Below are positions 9,016 to 17,026 of a DNA stretch of 44,428 nt, one piece after another (position 1 is the stretch's first letter; the number at the start of each line of letters is the position of its first letter). Under the pieces are notes generated by a model that did no database searches, was not told the DNA's origin, and worked only from the letters and a program-made list of their open reading frames with translations. This DNA comes from Prevotella sp. (GTDB taxonomy: Bacteria > Bacteroidota > Bacteroidia > Bacteroidales > Bacteroidaceae): assembly GCA_017961115.1 (NCBI GenBank), contig JAGCXX010000200.1, forward strand, positions 1-44,428, given 5' to 3'. The translations under genes were made by a program, and so were the position numbers.

Positions 9016-9042
9016 TTGTGTCGTAAAAAAGTGGTATCTTCG
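9016..9042 (+). promoter_or_regulatory. Promoter of the DUF6057 / TolB-like / Wzi unit
   Basis: TTGTG at 9016-9020 and TATCTTCG at 9035-9042 form a plausible -33/-7 pair, with TTCG in place of TTTG. The start codon is 45 bases after the -7 box. It is back to back with the promoter of the polysaccharide operon in a 184-base intergenic region. Confidence 0.4.
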
Positions 9043-9086
9043 CACACTGCAAACACGAAAATAGGAGTTACCTAATAGTTATTTAA

Positions 9087-10937
9087 ATGAAGTCTCGGTC
9101 GAATCAAAAGGATAAGTTTTCCATGCCCTCATGGGTAGACTGGCTATGGCCATATCTGGTGATAGTGGCGATGGGGGTGGTGCTTGTGTGCGCGGAGTAT
9201 AATTATCTTGCCCGTGTGGATGAGCAGAACCTTTTTCTGCATACCCCTCTTTTCCTCAGGCAATGCATGGTGGTATCGGGAGGATTCCTCTCCTGGGCAG
9301 GAGCATATCTCACCCAAATGCTTTATTACCCCCCGTTGGGCGTGGCGGTGCTCTGCCTGCTCTGGATGCTGTTGGTTTTCCTCATGCAGCGCACCTTCCA
9401 TATTCCCAACAGGTGGTTGGCGGTGACCCTGATACCCATTGCCATGCTGTTGCTCACCAATGTGTATTTAGGTTATTGGATTTACTACCTCAAGTTGCGT
9501 GGCTTTTTCTTCGTTGCCACCCTTGGCGTGATGGGTGCGTTGGTGCTCATATGGATATATCGTGTACTGCCACGAGGATTCCGTACTTTGTTCCTGCTTT
9601 TGGCAGTCGTGTGCTGCTATCCACTCATGGGATTCTATGCATTGTTGGCAGCCATCCTGATGGCATTGGTCGGTTGGCATGCGAAGGGAAATGGCAAGGC
9701 GTGGGCTGCCGCCGACACTGTCTTGGCACTGTTGGCAGTTGCCGCCGTACCCCTGCTTTACTACCGGTTGTGGTATCATGAGACTCCCCTGGAGAACATC
9801 TATTGGACGGCATTGCCCATCTATCGGCTTCGCATGGAGAGTTTCCCAGCCTATCATATCCCTTATGTCGTCATCGTGCTGTCGCTGATGGCAATGGCCG
9901 TGTGCTTTCGTGAGCAGCGGACGGCGATGAAAGTGCCTAAAAGATGGATGGAAGCCTTGCTGGTCGGCATTCTGGCTGTGGTGCTTGCCGTCTTCTGGTA
10001 CAAGGACGGCAACTTCCACAGAGAGATTGCCATGCGTCGCTGTGTCGACCAGTTGGACTGGGATGGCGTGCTGCGGATAGCCCGTGAGACACCCGACGAA
10101 CCCACCCGCGACATGTGGATGATGAAAAACTTAGCGCTCACGCGGACGGGAAAAATCGGCGAGGAGATGTACAATTACCGCAATGGTGCCAAGGCCGCTT
10201 GCGCGCCTTTCTCCACCCGTCTTGTGCAGTGGGACGGCAAGATGCTCTATCTCAACTACGGCGTGCCCAACTACTGCTATCGCTGGTGCATGGAGGATGG
10301 CGTGGAGTATGGTTGGAGAGTAGACAACCTCAAACTGATGGTCAAGTGCTCATTGGTCAATGGCGAACTGGATGCGGCGCAGAAATACATCGGTCTGCTT
10401 AAGAAGACTCTGTTCCACCGGAAGTGGGCACAGCGGTATGATGATTTTGTGCACAACCCCCAGCTTGTTGTGCAGGATCCGGAACTGCTGTCCATCCTTC
10501 ATCTTCGCAGTCAGGAGAACTATCTCAGCGGTGATGACGCGCTGGCGGAGCGTTTCCTCATTGAGCATTTTGTGGGGACGGAGAGCAAGAATCCTGTGCT
10601 GCAGGAACAAGCCTTGTTGGCATCGATGCTCGTGCGCAATCCCAACCTATTCTGGTTGCGCTTCTATCAGTATACAGAGCTCCACAAAGACGACCGGGTG
10701 CCCACGCTCTATCAGCAGGCGGCATGTCTCTACGGTGGGATGGACGACAATATTGATGCCAGCAAGATGCCTTTCGATAAGTCGGTGGTGGAGAGTTGCC
10801 AGACGTTCATGGATGCCTTCAAGTCATACCGCGACCAGGGTATGGGAATGGACCAAATCAAATCTCTCATGAGTGGTTTCCAGAACACCTATTATTATGA
10901 CTATTTCTTCAACCATTATCAGGAGGAGGTCTATTGA
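9087..10937 (+). CDS. DUF6057-family multi-pass membrane protein
   Basis: A 616-residue protein. The N-terminal half (to about residue 310) has eight to nine hydrophobic helices, including 'LWPYLVIVAMGVVLVCAEYN' near the start. The C-terminal half is soluble and helical, with repeated amphipathic helices suggestive of TPR-like packing ('RCVDQLDWDGVLRIARETPD', 'LDAAQKYIGLLKKTLFHRKW'). I recognise the overall plan as DUF6057, a Bacteroidetes family with no assigned function. It heads a three-gene plus-strand unit, 69 bases before a CxxCH lipoprotein, with a Wzi-type gene third. The arrangement suggests a membrane-embedded component of an envelope process. Any enzymatic role is unproven, and I see no glycosyltransferase motif. 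Confidence 0.72.
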   Translation: MKSRSNQKDKFSMPSWVDWLWPYLVIVAMGVVLVCAEYNYLARVDEQNLFLHTPLFLRQCMVVSGGFLSWAGAYLTQMLYYPPLGVAVLCLLWMLLVFLMQRTFHIPNRWLAVTLIPIAMLLLTNVYLGYWIYYLKLRGFFFVATLGVMGALVLIWIYRVLPRGFRTLFLLLAVVCCYPLMGFYALLAAILMALVGWHAKGNGKAWAAADTVLALLAVAAVPLLYYRLWYHETPLENIYWTALPIYRLRMESFPAYHIPYVVIVLSLMAMAVCFREQRTAMKVPKRWMEALLVGILAVVLAVFWYKDGNFHREIAMRRCVDQLDWDGVLRIARETPDEPTRDMWMMKNLALTRTGKIGEEMYNYRNGAKAACAPFSTRLVQWDGKMLYLNYGVPNYCYRWCMEDGVEYGWRVDNLKLMVKCSLVNGELDAAQKYIGLLKKTLFHRKWAQRYDDFVHNPQLVVQDPELLSILHLRSQENYLSGDDALAERFLIEHFVGTESKNPVLQEQALLASMLVRNPNLFWLRFYQYTELHKDDRVPTLYQQAACLYGGMDDNIDASKMPFDKSVVESCQTFMDAFKSYRDQGMGMDQIKSLMSGFQNTYYYDYFFNHYQEEVY

Positions 10938-11006
10938 CCTCAACTATCAGCCAGATGGTTTCTATCAACCAAGAGTTTTTTCCACCAACAAAGAGGAGAT
11001 AAGAAG

Positions 11007-12593
11007 ATGAGAAAATGGATGATTGCCGCCTTTGCTTCTGTGTTGCTCATGTCGTGCAGGCAGACCTCGGTGCCTGAGCAATATACTGAAAGCAATATGT
11101 TGCCCAAGATATATCCCGAATACTCTGATGTCACCGTGCCGGTGAACATTGCCCCCTTGTCGTTTGAACTGCTGCTGATAGTCGATGAGATGGTCACCCG
11201 CTTTTCCGCAGAGGGAGACGACATCGTGTGCAGTGGTGTCAAGGTATGTCCCGACATCGACGAATGGAAGTCGTTGACGGAGAAGGCAAAGGGGAAGGAC
11301 ATCAACGTGGAGGTGTTTGTCAAAAAAGACAGCAAATGGTTGCGTTTCAAGCCTTTCGCCATCCATGTGTCGCCCGACAGCATCGACTCCTATCTGAGTT
11401 ACCGCCTCATATCCCCATCGTTTGTGGCTTATGAGGAACTGACGCTCAATCAACGCTGCCTGGAGAACTACGATGAGCAGGTGATGGTCGACAACATGCT
11501 ATGCAGCACGGAGTCGGGCGGACAGTGTGTCAACTGCCACAACTATCAGCAGTACAACCCCGACCGCATGCAGTTTCATGCCCGTCAGAATCATGGCGGC
11601 ACCATCATTGTGTATGATGGGAAAGTGGAGAAGGTGGATATGAGGACCGACTCGCTGATTTCCGCCGGTGTATATCCCTCATGGCATCCCTCGCTGCCCA
11701 TTATCGCCTATTCCACCAACAAGACGATGCAGAGTTTCCACACTACTGACATCAATAAAATCGAGGTGCTCGACTCTGAGAGCGACCTTGTGGTCTATGA
11801 TGTTGAGCATCATGAGGTGATGACTGTCGAGAAAGGAAGGGATGAATTTGAAATATTCCCCTTCTGGGCACCGGATGGCAAATACCTCTATTACTGCAGC
11901 GCACATTTTGAGTATGAGAACGATAGTGTGGATGTCGTGGAAGTCACCATGCGGGCCAAGGAACTGAAATACAATATCTATCGCAGGACGTTCAATCCCG
12001 ACAGCCTCACGTTTGGTGAGCGCGAACTGGTGTTTGATGCCGCATCCGTGGACAAGAGTGCCACTCTGCCCCGCATCTCTCCCGATGGGCGATGGCTGCT
12101 CTTTACGTTGGGTGAGTGGGGGTGCTTCCACATCTGGCACCGCGATGCCGACCTTTGGATGATCGACCTCATGAATGCCGGGCTATCCGGAAATTCTGGA
12201 GATGCCGGAGATTCCGGAAAATCCGGAAATTCCGGGTTGTCTGGGCTATCTGGGGCATCAGGATTTTCTGCTTTTCCTGCCGATGCCATCAACTCCGACA
12301 ATACGGAGAGCTATCATTCTTGGTCGAGCAATGGCAAGTGGGTGGTGTTCTCCTCGAGGCGTAATGATGGAGTGTTCACACGGCCATTCATCGCCCATTT
12401 TGACGGCAAGGGCAATTTCTCCAAACCTTTCGAGTTGCCTTCCGAGAATCCCGACCACCACCGCCAATTGCTGAAGAGCTACAATGTGCCTGAGTTGATG
12501 CGCGGTCCCGTGAGCCACACGCCCCAGGAGTTCGCTGATGTGCTCAAGTCTCCTGGCATCCCCGTGAAAGATGTCTCCCGGCTGAGAAAATAA
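11007..12593 (+). CDS. TolB-like beta-propeller lipoprotein with a CxxCH heme c motif
   Basis: A 528-residue predicted lipoprotein with signal peptide MRKWMIAAFASVLLMSC and lipobox Cys17. A CVNCH heme c-attachment motif lies at residues 174-178. WD40/TolB-like blade motifs follow ('SAGVYPSWHPSLPIIAYST', 'FEIFPFWAPDGKYLYYCSA', 'SATLPRISPDGRWLLFT', 'SYHSWSSNGKWVVFSSRR'), so the C-terminal two thirds is probably a beta-propeller. Between two blades, residues about 393-420 are a collagen-like run of SGx triplets encoded by a 9-bp tandem repeat. A purine-rich GAGGAGATAAGAAG precedes the ATG. A single heme would need cytochrome c maturation, and ResB/CcsA genes lie elsewhere in this window. It sits between DUF6057 and Wzi-like genes. 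The role is unknown; redox sensing or scaffolding at the outer membrane is possible. Confidence 0.82.
   Translation: MRKWMIAAFASVLLMSCRQTSVPEQYTESNMLPKIYPEYSDVTVPVNIAPLSFELLLIVDEMVTRFSAEGDDIVCSGVKVCPDIDEWKSLTEKAKGKDINVEVFVKKDSKWLRFKPFAIHVSPDSIDSYLSYRLISPSFVAYEELTLNQRCLENYDEQVMVDNMLCSTESGGQCVNCHNYQQYNPDRMQFHARQNHGGTIIVYDGKVEKVDMRTDSLISAGVYPSWHPSLPIIAYSTNKTMQSFHTTDINKIEVLDSESDLVVYDVEHHEVMTVEKGRDEFEIFPFWAPDGKYLYYCSAHFEYENDSVDVVEVTMRAKELKYNIYRRTFNPDSLTFGERELVFDAASVDKSATLPRISPDGRWLLFTLGEWGCFHIWHRDADLWMIDLMNAGLSGNSGDAGDSGKSGNSGLSGLSGASGFSAFPADAINSDNTESYHSWSSNGKWVVFSSRRNDGVFTRPFIAHFDGKGNFSKPFELPSENPDHHRQLLKSYNVPELMRGPVSHTPQEFADVLKSPGIPVKDVSRLRK
12184..12264 (+). repeat. In-frame 9-bp tandem repeat, core TCCGGA (nine units)
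   Basis: Nine consecutive, imperfect 9-base units (first three TATCCGGAA, ATTCTGGAG, ATGCCGGAG) lie inside the TolB-like gene. Because 9 is a multiple of 3, they keep the frame and encode SGN/SGD/SGK/SGL-type triplets. The core TCCGGA is palindromic. Related units occur at the start and just after the end of the next gene. Confidence 0.85.
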
Positions 12594-12602
12594 CCCTAAA
12601 GC

Positions 12603-14222
12603 ATGAGAAAGGTCGTGTCTGATATGCCCATGATGATAGCCACATGTTTTTATTCCCGGGTTTTCCGGACATTCCGGTTTTTCCGGATATTCCGGATTTT
12701 CCGGGTTGCCATGATGCTGGGAGCGATGCTGGCATTTCAGCCCTGCATTGCGCAGACAGAGGTGCGGATGGAGGCACAAATGACCCACTCCTCAGGCGAC
12801 AACACCCCGCTGTGGCTCAATGCCAATAAATACGGACTCTCCTCGCTGGAAACCACCAATGGCTATCTCCGGGCAGGCATCTTCCGCTCGCTGGAAGGTG
12901 ATTCGGCGCGCAAGGTGGCTTTCGCCTACGGTGCCGATGTGGCGGTCACCTCCCACTTCACCAGCCGCTTTGTGATACAGCAGGCTTATGGCGAGATGCG
13001 TTGGCTCCACGGAGTATTCACCATTGGCAGCAAGGAACAGCCCGTAGAACTCCGCAACCAACAACTCAGCACCGGTCCGCAGACATTGGGCACCAATGCC
13101 CGGCCATACCCCTCCGTGCGTGTCGCATTGCCCGATTATTGGGATATACCCTTCACCAAGGGATGGGTAGGCATCAAGGGGCATCTGGCATACGGTATCC
13201 AGACCGACGGCAAATGGCAGCGCGATTTCACGGAAGAGCAGTCGAAGTTCACCGAGCATACCTTGGTGCATACCAAGGCGGGCTATCTGCGCATCGGCAA
13301 GCCCGAACATGCCTTCACCGCCGAAATCGGCCTGGAGATGGGATGCCAGTTTGGCGGAACCTCACACCAGTTCGACAATGGTGTGCACACCACAATGGAG
13401 AACGATGCCAGTCCGAGGGGCTTTCTCCATGCCTTCATCCCTGCTGGTGGCGACAGCGGAGAGGGCAACTACAAGAACAAGGAGGGCAACCATCTGGGCA
13501 GTTACATACTGCGGCTCAACTACAACCGTCCGGCTTGGCGGATTTCACTCTACGGCGACCATTTCTTCGAAGACAGTTCGCAGATGTTTTTCCTGGAATA
13601 CGACGGCTATGGAAAGGGCGATGAATGGGACGAGTGGGTAGACAACAGGTGGTTTCTCTACGACCTGCGCGACATGATGCTGGGAGCAGAGGTGCAGTTG
13701 AAACGCCAGAAATGGGTGACCGATATCGTGGCAGAATATATCTACTCGAAACATCAGAGCGGGCCTGTGTATCATGACCGCACGCCATCGCTCTCCGACC
13801 ATATCGGTGGAATGGACAACTATTACAACCACTATATCCACACAGGATGGCAGCATTGGGGAATGGTAAACGGCAATCCCCTCTACCGCTCTCCGCTCTA
13901 CAACAGCGACAAGACCATACGCACGCTCAACAACCGTTTTAAGGCATGGCACTTCGCCATAGCAGGACACCCTGCCGAAGGACTCTCCTATCGGCTGATG
14001 TGGACATGGCAGCAGGGACTGGGCACGTATGACCAACCCTCTACCCGTCCAGAATACAGCCGATATTATCTCGCTGAGGCTGGTTATGATTTCCCGCAGC
14101 GCTCACGTCTCGCTGGATGGAGCATCAAGGCAGCCTTCGGACTCGACCATGGCTATTGGACCGGCAACAATACGGGCGCACAGCTTACCATTGCGCGGCG
14201 CCTGCAAATCTCTGGGAGATAG
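12603..14222 (+). CDS. Capsule assembly Wzi-family outer-membrane protein
   Basis: A 539-residue protein whose mature part ('VRMEAQMTHSSGDNTPLWLN', then many alternating beta strands with W, Y and G) matches the Bacteroidetes Wzi-like beta-barrel family, linked to surface attachment of polysaccharide. The chosen ATG lies 9 bases after the upstream stop. The leader is odd: residues 19-35 are an FR-x array (FRTFRFFRIFRIFRV) encoded by a 9-bp tandem repeat, just before the hydrophobic MMLGAMLAFQPCIAQ. The repeat thus supplies the basic n-region of the signal peptide. Starting at the internal Met37 would leave a leader with no basic residue, which argues for the upstream start. Third gene of its unit. 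It may act with the capsule genes upstream, but that is inference. Confidence 0.82.
   Translation: MRKVVSDMPMMIATCFYSRVFRTFRFFRIFRIFRVAMMLGAMLAFQPCIAQTEVRMEAQMTHSSGDNTPLWLNANKYGLSSLETTNGYLRAGIFRSLEGDSARKVAFAYGADVAVTSHFTSRFVIQQAYGEMRWLHGVFTIGSKEQPVELRNQQLSTGPQTLGTNARPYPSVRVALPDYWDIPFTKGWVGIKGHLAYGIQTDGKWQRDFTEEQSKFTEHTLVHTKAGYLRIGKPEHAFTAEIGLEMGCQFGGTSHQFDNGVHTTMENDASPRGFLHAFIPAGGDSGEGNYKNKEGNHLGSYILRLNYNRPAWRISLYGDHFFEDSSQMFFLEYDGYGKGDEWDEWVDNRWFLYDLRDMMLGAEVQLKRQKWVTDIVAEYIYSKHQSGPVYHDRTPSLSDHIGGMDNYYNHYIHTGWQHWGMVNGNPLYRSPLYNSDKTIRTLNNRFKAWHFAIAGHPAEGLSYRLMWTWQQGLGTYDQPSTRPEYSRYYLAEAGYDFPQRSRLAGWSIKAAFGLDHGYWTGNNTGAQLTIARRLQISGR
12651..12704 (+). repeat. 9-bp tandem repeat in the signal-peptide coding region, core TTCCGG
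   Basis: Six 9-base units, each ending in CCGG (for example GTTTTCCGG, ACATTCCGG, TTTTTCCGG, ATATTCCGG, ATTTTCCGG). They encode the FRx triplets of the Wzi-like signal peptide. The same core in a different reading frame is found at 12184-12264. Confidence 0.85.
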
Positions 14223-14230
14223 ATGATGGT

Positions 14231-14263
14231 GGATATCCCGGCTTTACGGATATTCCTGGCTTT
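14231..14263 (+). repeat. Degenerate copy of the 9-bp CCGG repeat between convergent genes
   Basis: After the Wzi-like stop codon the sequence reads ATATCCCGG, CTTTACGGA, TATTCCTGG, then a T-run. These are three degraded units of the TTCCGG-type repeat seen at 12184-12264 and 12651-12704. It fills nearly the whole gap between the convergent Wzi-like and PAP2 genes, and the trailing T-run could contribute to termination. Confidence 0.5.
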
Positions 14264-15202
14264 TTATGATATCACACCGACAAAACGCCCGACAAAGCGG
14301 CGGAAAGGTGGAATACGCATAAGCACCTGCTCGAAGAGCGCGATACCAATCAAAGCGGTGGCGATGCCCAGGAGCACGTCGATGATGTAGTGATGGCAGG
14401 AATAGACTGCCGTCCACCAGATGCCCATGGTGATGATGGCGAAGACGGCGATGACGCCCCACCGCTGTCGGCTTATCACGGCATAGATGGTGGTGATGAG
14501 CATATAGGCGGCATGCAGTGAAGGCAAAGCGGCGAAGATGTTGGAATTGCCCACATAGATGCTGTGGAAGACGGGTATGCCGATGAGTTCATCAAAACGC
14601 CCCAGTCCCGCCACATTTCCCGGTGTGGAGAAGTCGGGCTCGAACCCGAAGTTGATGGCATACCATGGTGGGGCAGCAGGATGGATGTAATAACCGCAGA
14701 ATCCAATCCAGTTGACGAGCAGGAAGACGAGAGAGAAATGGACATACATGCGACGCTCGCCACGGAAGAAAAGCCACAGTCCGAAAGCGATGGGCAGCGG
14801 CACCCAGCAGAGGTAGAAAAAGCCCGCCAGCGCATCGGCCACCGGGTGGTTGTGCTCCATGAAGAACTCATTGGGCGTGACAACCTCGCCATTGGCGGCG
14901 ATGCCAAAAAGGTTACGTTCTGCCTCGTAGAGCGGTTGTATGTCGATGGGGTTGACTTTGTAGTTGGGCCACAGGCGCATCCAATCGTAGCTGATGGCGA
15001 AGGCGATGAACGGCAGCATGGCTATTGCCAACTTCCTGGTGAAGGGGTGTGAGAGATAGAGTGATGCGAAAAGCACTACGATGAGGACATGTGCTGGCGT
15101 CAGTCCCACCACCAGATATTGGAAAGCAAGAAAGGCCGCGCAGGCAACCAGTATGGCTGTGGCATGGCGTATGGAAAGCCGGGAATCACTTTTCTTCCGC
15201 AT
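14264..15202 (-). CDS. AUR1-like PAP2-superfamily enzyme, candidate inositol phosphorylceramide synthase
   Basis: A polytopic membrane protein of about 312 residues with six to seven helices. Near the C-terminus it carries the AUR1-type PAP2 signatures: '[10 protein letters not shown]' and '[16 protein letters not shown]', which provide the catalytic His residues and Asp. In Bacteroides, a protein of this type transfers phosphoinositol from phosphatidylinositol to ceramide. I chose the ATG at 15202 (MRKKSDSRL), giving a 17-base overlap with the upstream gene; the ATG at 15238 would overlap by 53 bases. It is the last gene of a four-gene minus-strand operon with PgpA-like, GtrA and CDP-alcohol phosphotransferase genes, which is why I favour a sphingolipid headgroup transferase over a generic phosphatase. 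Confidence 0.8.
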   Translation of the reverse strand: MRKKSDSRLSIRHATAILVACAAFLAFQYLVVGLTPAHVLIVVLFASLYLSHPFTRKLAIAMLPFIAFAISYDWMRLWPNYKVNPIDIQPLYEAERNLFGIAANGEVVTPNEFFMEHNHPVADALAGFFYLCWVPLPIAFGLWLFFRGERRMYVHFSLVFLLVNWIGFCGYYIHPAAPPWYAINFGFEPDFSTPGNVAGLGRFDELIGIPVFHSIYVGNSNIFAALPSLHAAYMLITTIYAVISRQRWGVIAVFAIITMGIWWTAVYSCHHYIIDVLLGIATALIGIALFEQVLMRIPPFRRFVGRFVGVIS

Positions 15203-15848
15203 CGCGTTTGTTGAGTTGTTTGCGACAATGCTCGACACGCCAGAAGGCCGTAAGATTGGCGAGGACGGCTATCAGCACCATACCGCCCGACAGCCACCAC
15301 AGGTTGTCGGTCAGACCTGTGATGATGGCGACGACAGCCGCCACGACCACCCGCTCAGGGCGCTGCATGAGTCCCACTTTGCATTCAATACCCAGTCCCT
15401 CGGCCCTTGCCCTGACATAACTCACCATCACCGAACCGACCATGGCGAGGAAGGTCACGACGCCCATCCAGAACCATCCTGCCTTGATAAGCACGATGCA
15501 GATGCCGAAGAGCGTGATGAGTTCGCTATAGCGGTCGAGGGTGGAGTCCCACAATGCGCCGAAAGTGGATGACATATTGCCCAGGCGTGCTAGTCTGCCG
15601 TCCATCATGTCGAACAGTCCTGCCAGGAGGATGACCACCCCTCCCCATCCGATGAGTGTAAACGCCTGCTGTGTTTGGCCGCCCTCCATGCTCTGTGCCG
15701 CATAGAGGAACAGTGCCGTGGCAACGATGTTGCCCAGCAGTCCGATGGTGGTGATGATGTTGGGCGTGATGCCGATTCGTATCATCCCCTTGATGAGTGG
15801 GTTGATGACGAAATAGATAAATTTCTGTATGGGAGTGCGATAGTCCAT
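15186..15848 (-). CDS. CDP-alcohol phosphatidyltransferase, candidate phosphatidylinositol-phosphate synthase
   Basis: A 220-residue membrane protein with the complete family signature D-x2-D-G-x2-A-R-x8-G-x3-D-x3-D: '[11 protein letters not shown]' then '[10 protein letters not shown]' (about residues 78-106). The family joins CDP-diacylglycerol with an alcohol, releasing CMP. In Bacteroides, a homologue next to a PgpA-like phosphatase and an AUR1-like enzyme makes phosphatidylinositol phosphate from CDP-DAG and inositol phosphate. The same neighbours here support that reading. Other substrates (glycerol phosphate, serine) cannot be excluded from the motif alone. It lies 48 bases after the GtrA gene and overlaps the PAP2-family gene. 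Confidence 0.85.
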   Translation of the reverse strand: MDYRTPIQKFIYFVINPLIKGMIRIGITPNIITTIGLLGNIVATALFLYAAQSMEGGQTQQAFTLIGWGGVVILLAGLFDMMDGRLARLGNMSSTFGALWDSTLDRYSELITLFGICIVLIKAGWFWMGVVTFLAMVGSVMVSYVRARAEGLGIECKVGLMQRPERVVVAAVVAIITGLTDNLWWLSGGMVLIAVLANLTAFWRVEHCRKQLNKRDAEEK

Positions 15849-15896
15849 TTTCTTTTTCTTTATTCTATACTAAGTCTATGCAAGGCCCGTTAGTCT

Positions 15897-16307
15897 TTAT
15901 TTTGTGATGTGTTTGTTGCGGTAGACGAAGAACCGCTGCATCTGATAGTTCCACAGCAGTGCCACCGCCACGCTGACAATGGCTTTGGCGATGACGAAAT
16001 AGTGGCCTGACAGTTCGGTGAGAACAAAGGTGCCGCCAGTGTTGAGCAGGATGCTGCCTATCCACACCAACAGGTATTTCAGTGCCACATAGCGCTTCTT
16101 CTGTCCGTCAGAGCCAAAGACCCAGCGGTAGTTGAGCAGGCAATTGACAATGCCTCCTGAAACCGCTCCAAGGAAGGAGGCCACCACATACCACATGCCG
16201 AACAGTTCATAGAGCAGGATGGACACACCAAAGTCAGTCAGCGTAGCCAACTGCGCCGTAACCTGTGCTTTGGAGAACAGCCATAGTTCGTGCTTTACCT
16301 TGCCCAT
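15897..16307 (-). CDS. GtrA-family membrane protein
   Basis: A 136-residue protein with four TM helices of the GtrA/DPMS type: 'FGVSILLYELFGMWYVVASF' and 'GGIVNCLLNYRWVFG' are the typical first two segments, and 'RFFVYRN' closes the protein. GtrA proteins are thought to help move or anchor polyprenyl-linked sugars, and members occur in many lipid and polysaccharide clusters. It begins 6 bases after the PgpA-like stop. In an inositol-lipid operon it may help flip a lipid intermediate or a glycosylated inositol lipid; this is inference. Confidence 0.88.
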   Translation of the reverse strand: MGKVKHELWLFSKAQVTAQLATLTDFGVSILLYELFGMWYVVASFLGAVSGGIVNCLLNYRWVFGSDGQKKRYVALKYLLVWIGSILLNTGGTFVLTELSGHYFVIAKAIVSVAVALLWNYQMQRFFVYRNKHITK

Positions 16308-16313
16308 GTCTCA

Positions 16314-16790
16314 TCAATTGAGGTAATGCGCCACCCCTAATGCAGCCCCGAGAACGATGGCGGAATAGATGCCTGCGGCGATGTCGTCACCCATCACCCA
16401 GAATGCCCCGGGTCGCTCGTCCAATTTTCTGATGCCGAGTGGCTTGAGAATGTCGAAGAAGCGGAAGAGCAAGAGTGCTGCCAGTGCCGTCTTCCACTCT
16501 GAAGCCAGTAGGAGTGGAATCCATACGCCCACCATCTCGTCGGCCACGATGCGCGAGGGGTCCTCACCCCAGAAAGGCTCCAGACGGGCAGTTGCCCAGG
16601 TGCCGAGGATGGTGAACACCACGATGAGTGCCGCCGTGACTGCGATAAGTGCCGTCTGTCCCATGACAGACGACAGTGCGAGCCAGATGACAGTTGCCAG
16701 CACGGCACCTGCCGTTCCCGGTCCCCAAGGCCAGAAACCTGCTCCAAAACCGGTCCCGATGATGACGGGAATGAGAGGCGGACGTTTCAT
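16314..16790 (-). CDS. PgpA-family phosphatase, candidate phosphatidylinositol-phosphate phosphatase
   Basis: A 158-residue membrane phosphatase of the phosphatidylglycerophosphatase A family. All hallmark blocks are present: 'GTGFGAGFWPWGPGTAGA' near the N-terminus, 'DPSRIVADEMVG' in the middle, and 'RFFDILKPLGIRKLDE' with 'MGDDIAAGIYSA' near the end. The start is the ATG at 16790 (MKRPPLIPV); an upstream TTG at 16802 would add four residues. In Bacteroides, a PgpA-like protein in the equivalent cluster removes the phosphate from phosphatidylinositol phosphate. Here it is first in the operon with the CDP-alcohol phosphotransferase, so the same role is likely, although phosphatidylglycerophosphate could be the substrate instead. 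Confidence 0.87.
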   Translation of the reverse strand: MKRPPLIPVIIGTGFGAGFWPWGPGTAGAVLATVIWLALSSVMGQTALIAVTAALIVVFTILGTWATARLEPFWGEDPSRIVADEMVGVWIPLLLASEWKTALAALLLFRFFDILKPLGIRKLDERPGAFWVMGDDIAAGIYSAIVLGAALGVAHYLN

Positions 16791-16799
16791 ATTGGTTTG

Positions 16800-16807
16800 C
16801 AAAAGTA
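16800..16807 (-). promoter_or_regulatory. Possible -7 box of the inositol-lipid operon
   Basis: The minus strand reads TACTTTTG (TAnnTTTG). It is only about 10 bases before the ATG at 16790, which would give an almost leaderless transcript. No clear TTTG lies 19-21 bases further upstream. Confidence 0.3.
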
Positions 16808-16881
16808 ACTATTTTATTTAAAATAGCGGTGTTATGGGATAAAAAAATATAAAAACTCAAAAATGATTTTGCGTTTTCTGC

Positions 16882-16909
16882 TTGTTTTCACAAGTATTGC
16901 GTACCTTTG
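16882..16909 (+). promoter_or_regulatory. Promoter of the DUF5686 tandem pair
   Basis: TACCTTTG at 16902-16909 is an exact Bacteroidetes -7 box, with TTG at 16882-16884 upstream (spacer 17). The predicted transcript start near 16916 leaves a leader of about 110 bases before the TTG start codon of the first DUF5686 gene. Confidence 0.5.
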
Positions 16910-17026
16910 CACACCCAAATTGACCTTTTGCGCAAATCGTGTATGAGTCATCTTGGGATGATAATAGAATATTGTGAGACCTTTTTTGTAAGAAGGTCAG
17001 GTATGAAGATTGTAAATTAGATAGCG

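Noticed and set aside
12184..12264. CRISPR array
   Set aside because: The units are 9 bases long with no spacers, so these are simple tandem repeats. The same applies at 12651-12704, 22161-22226 and 44220-44255.
16791..17026. A myo-inositol-phosphate synthase gene next to the inositol-lipid operon
   Set aside because: The 236-base gap holds only promoter-like sequences, and the next gene is a divergent DUF5686 gene.
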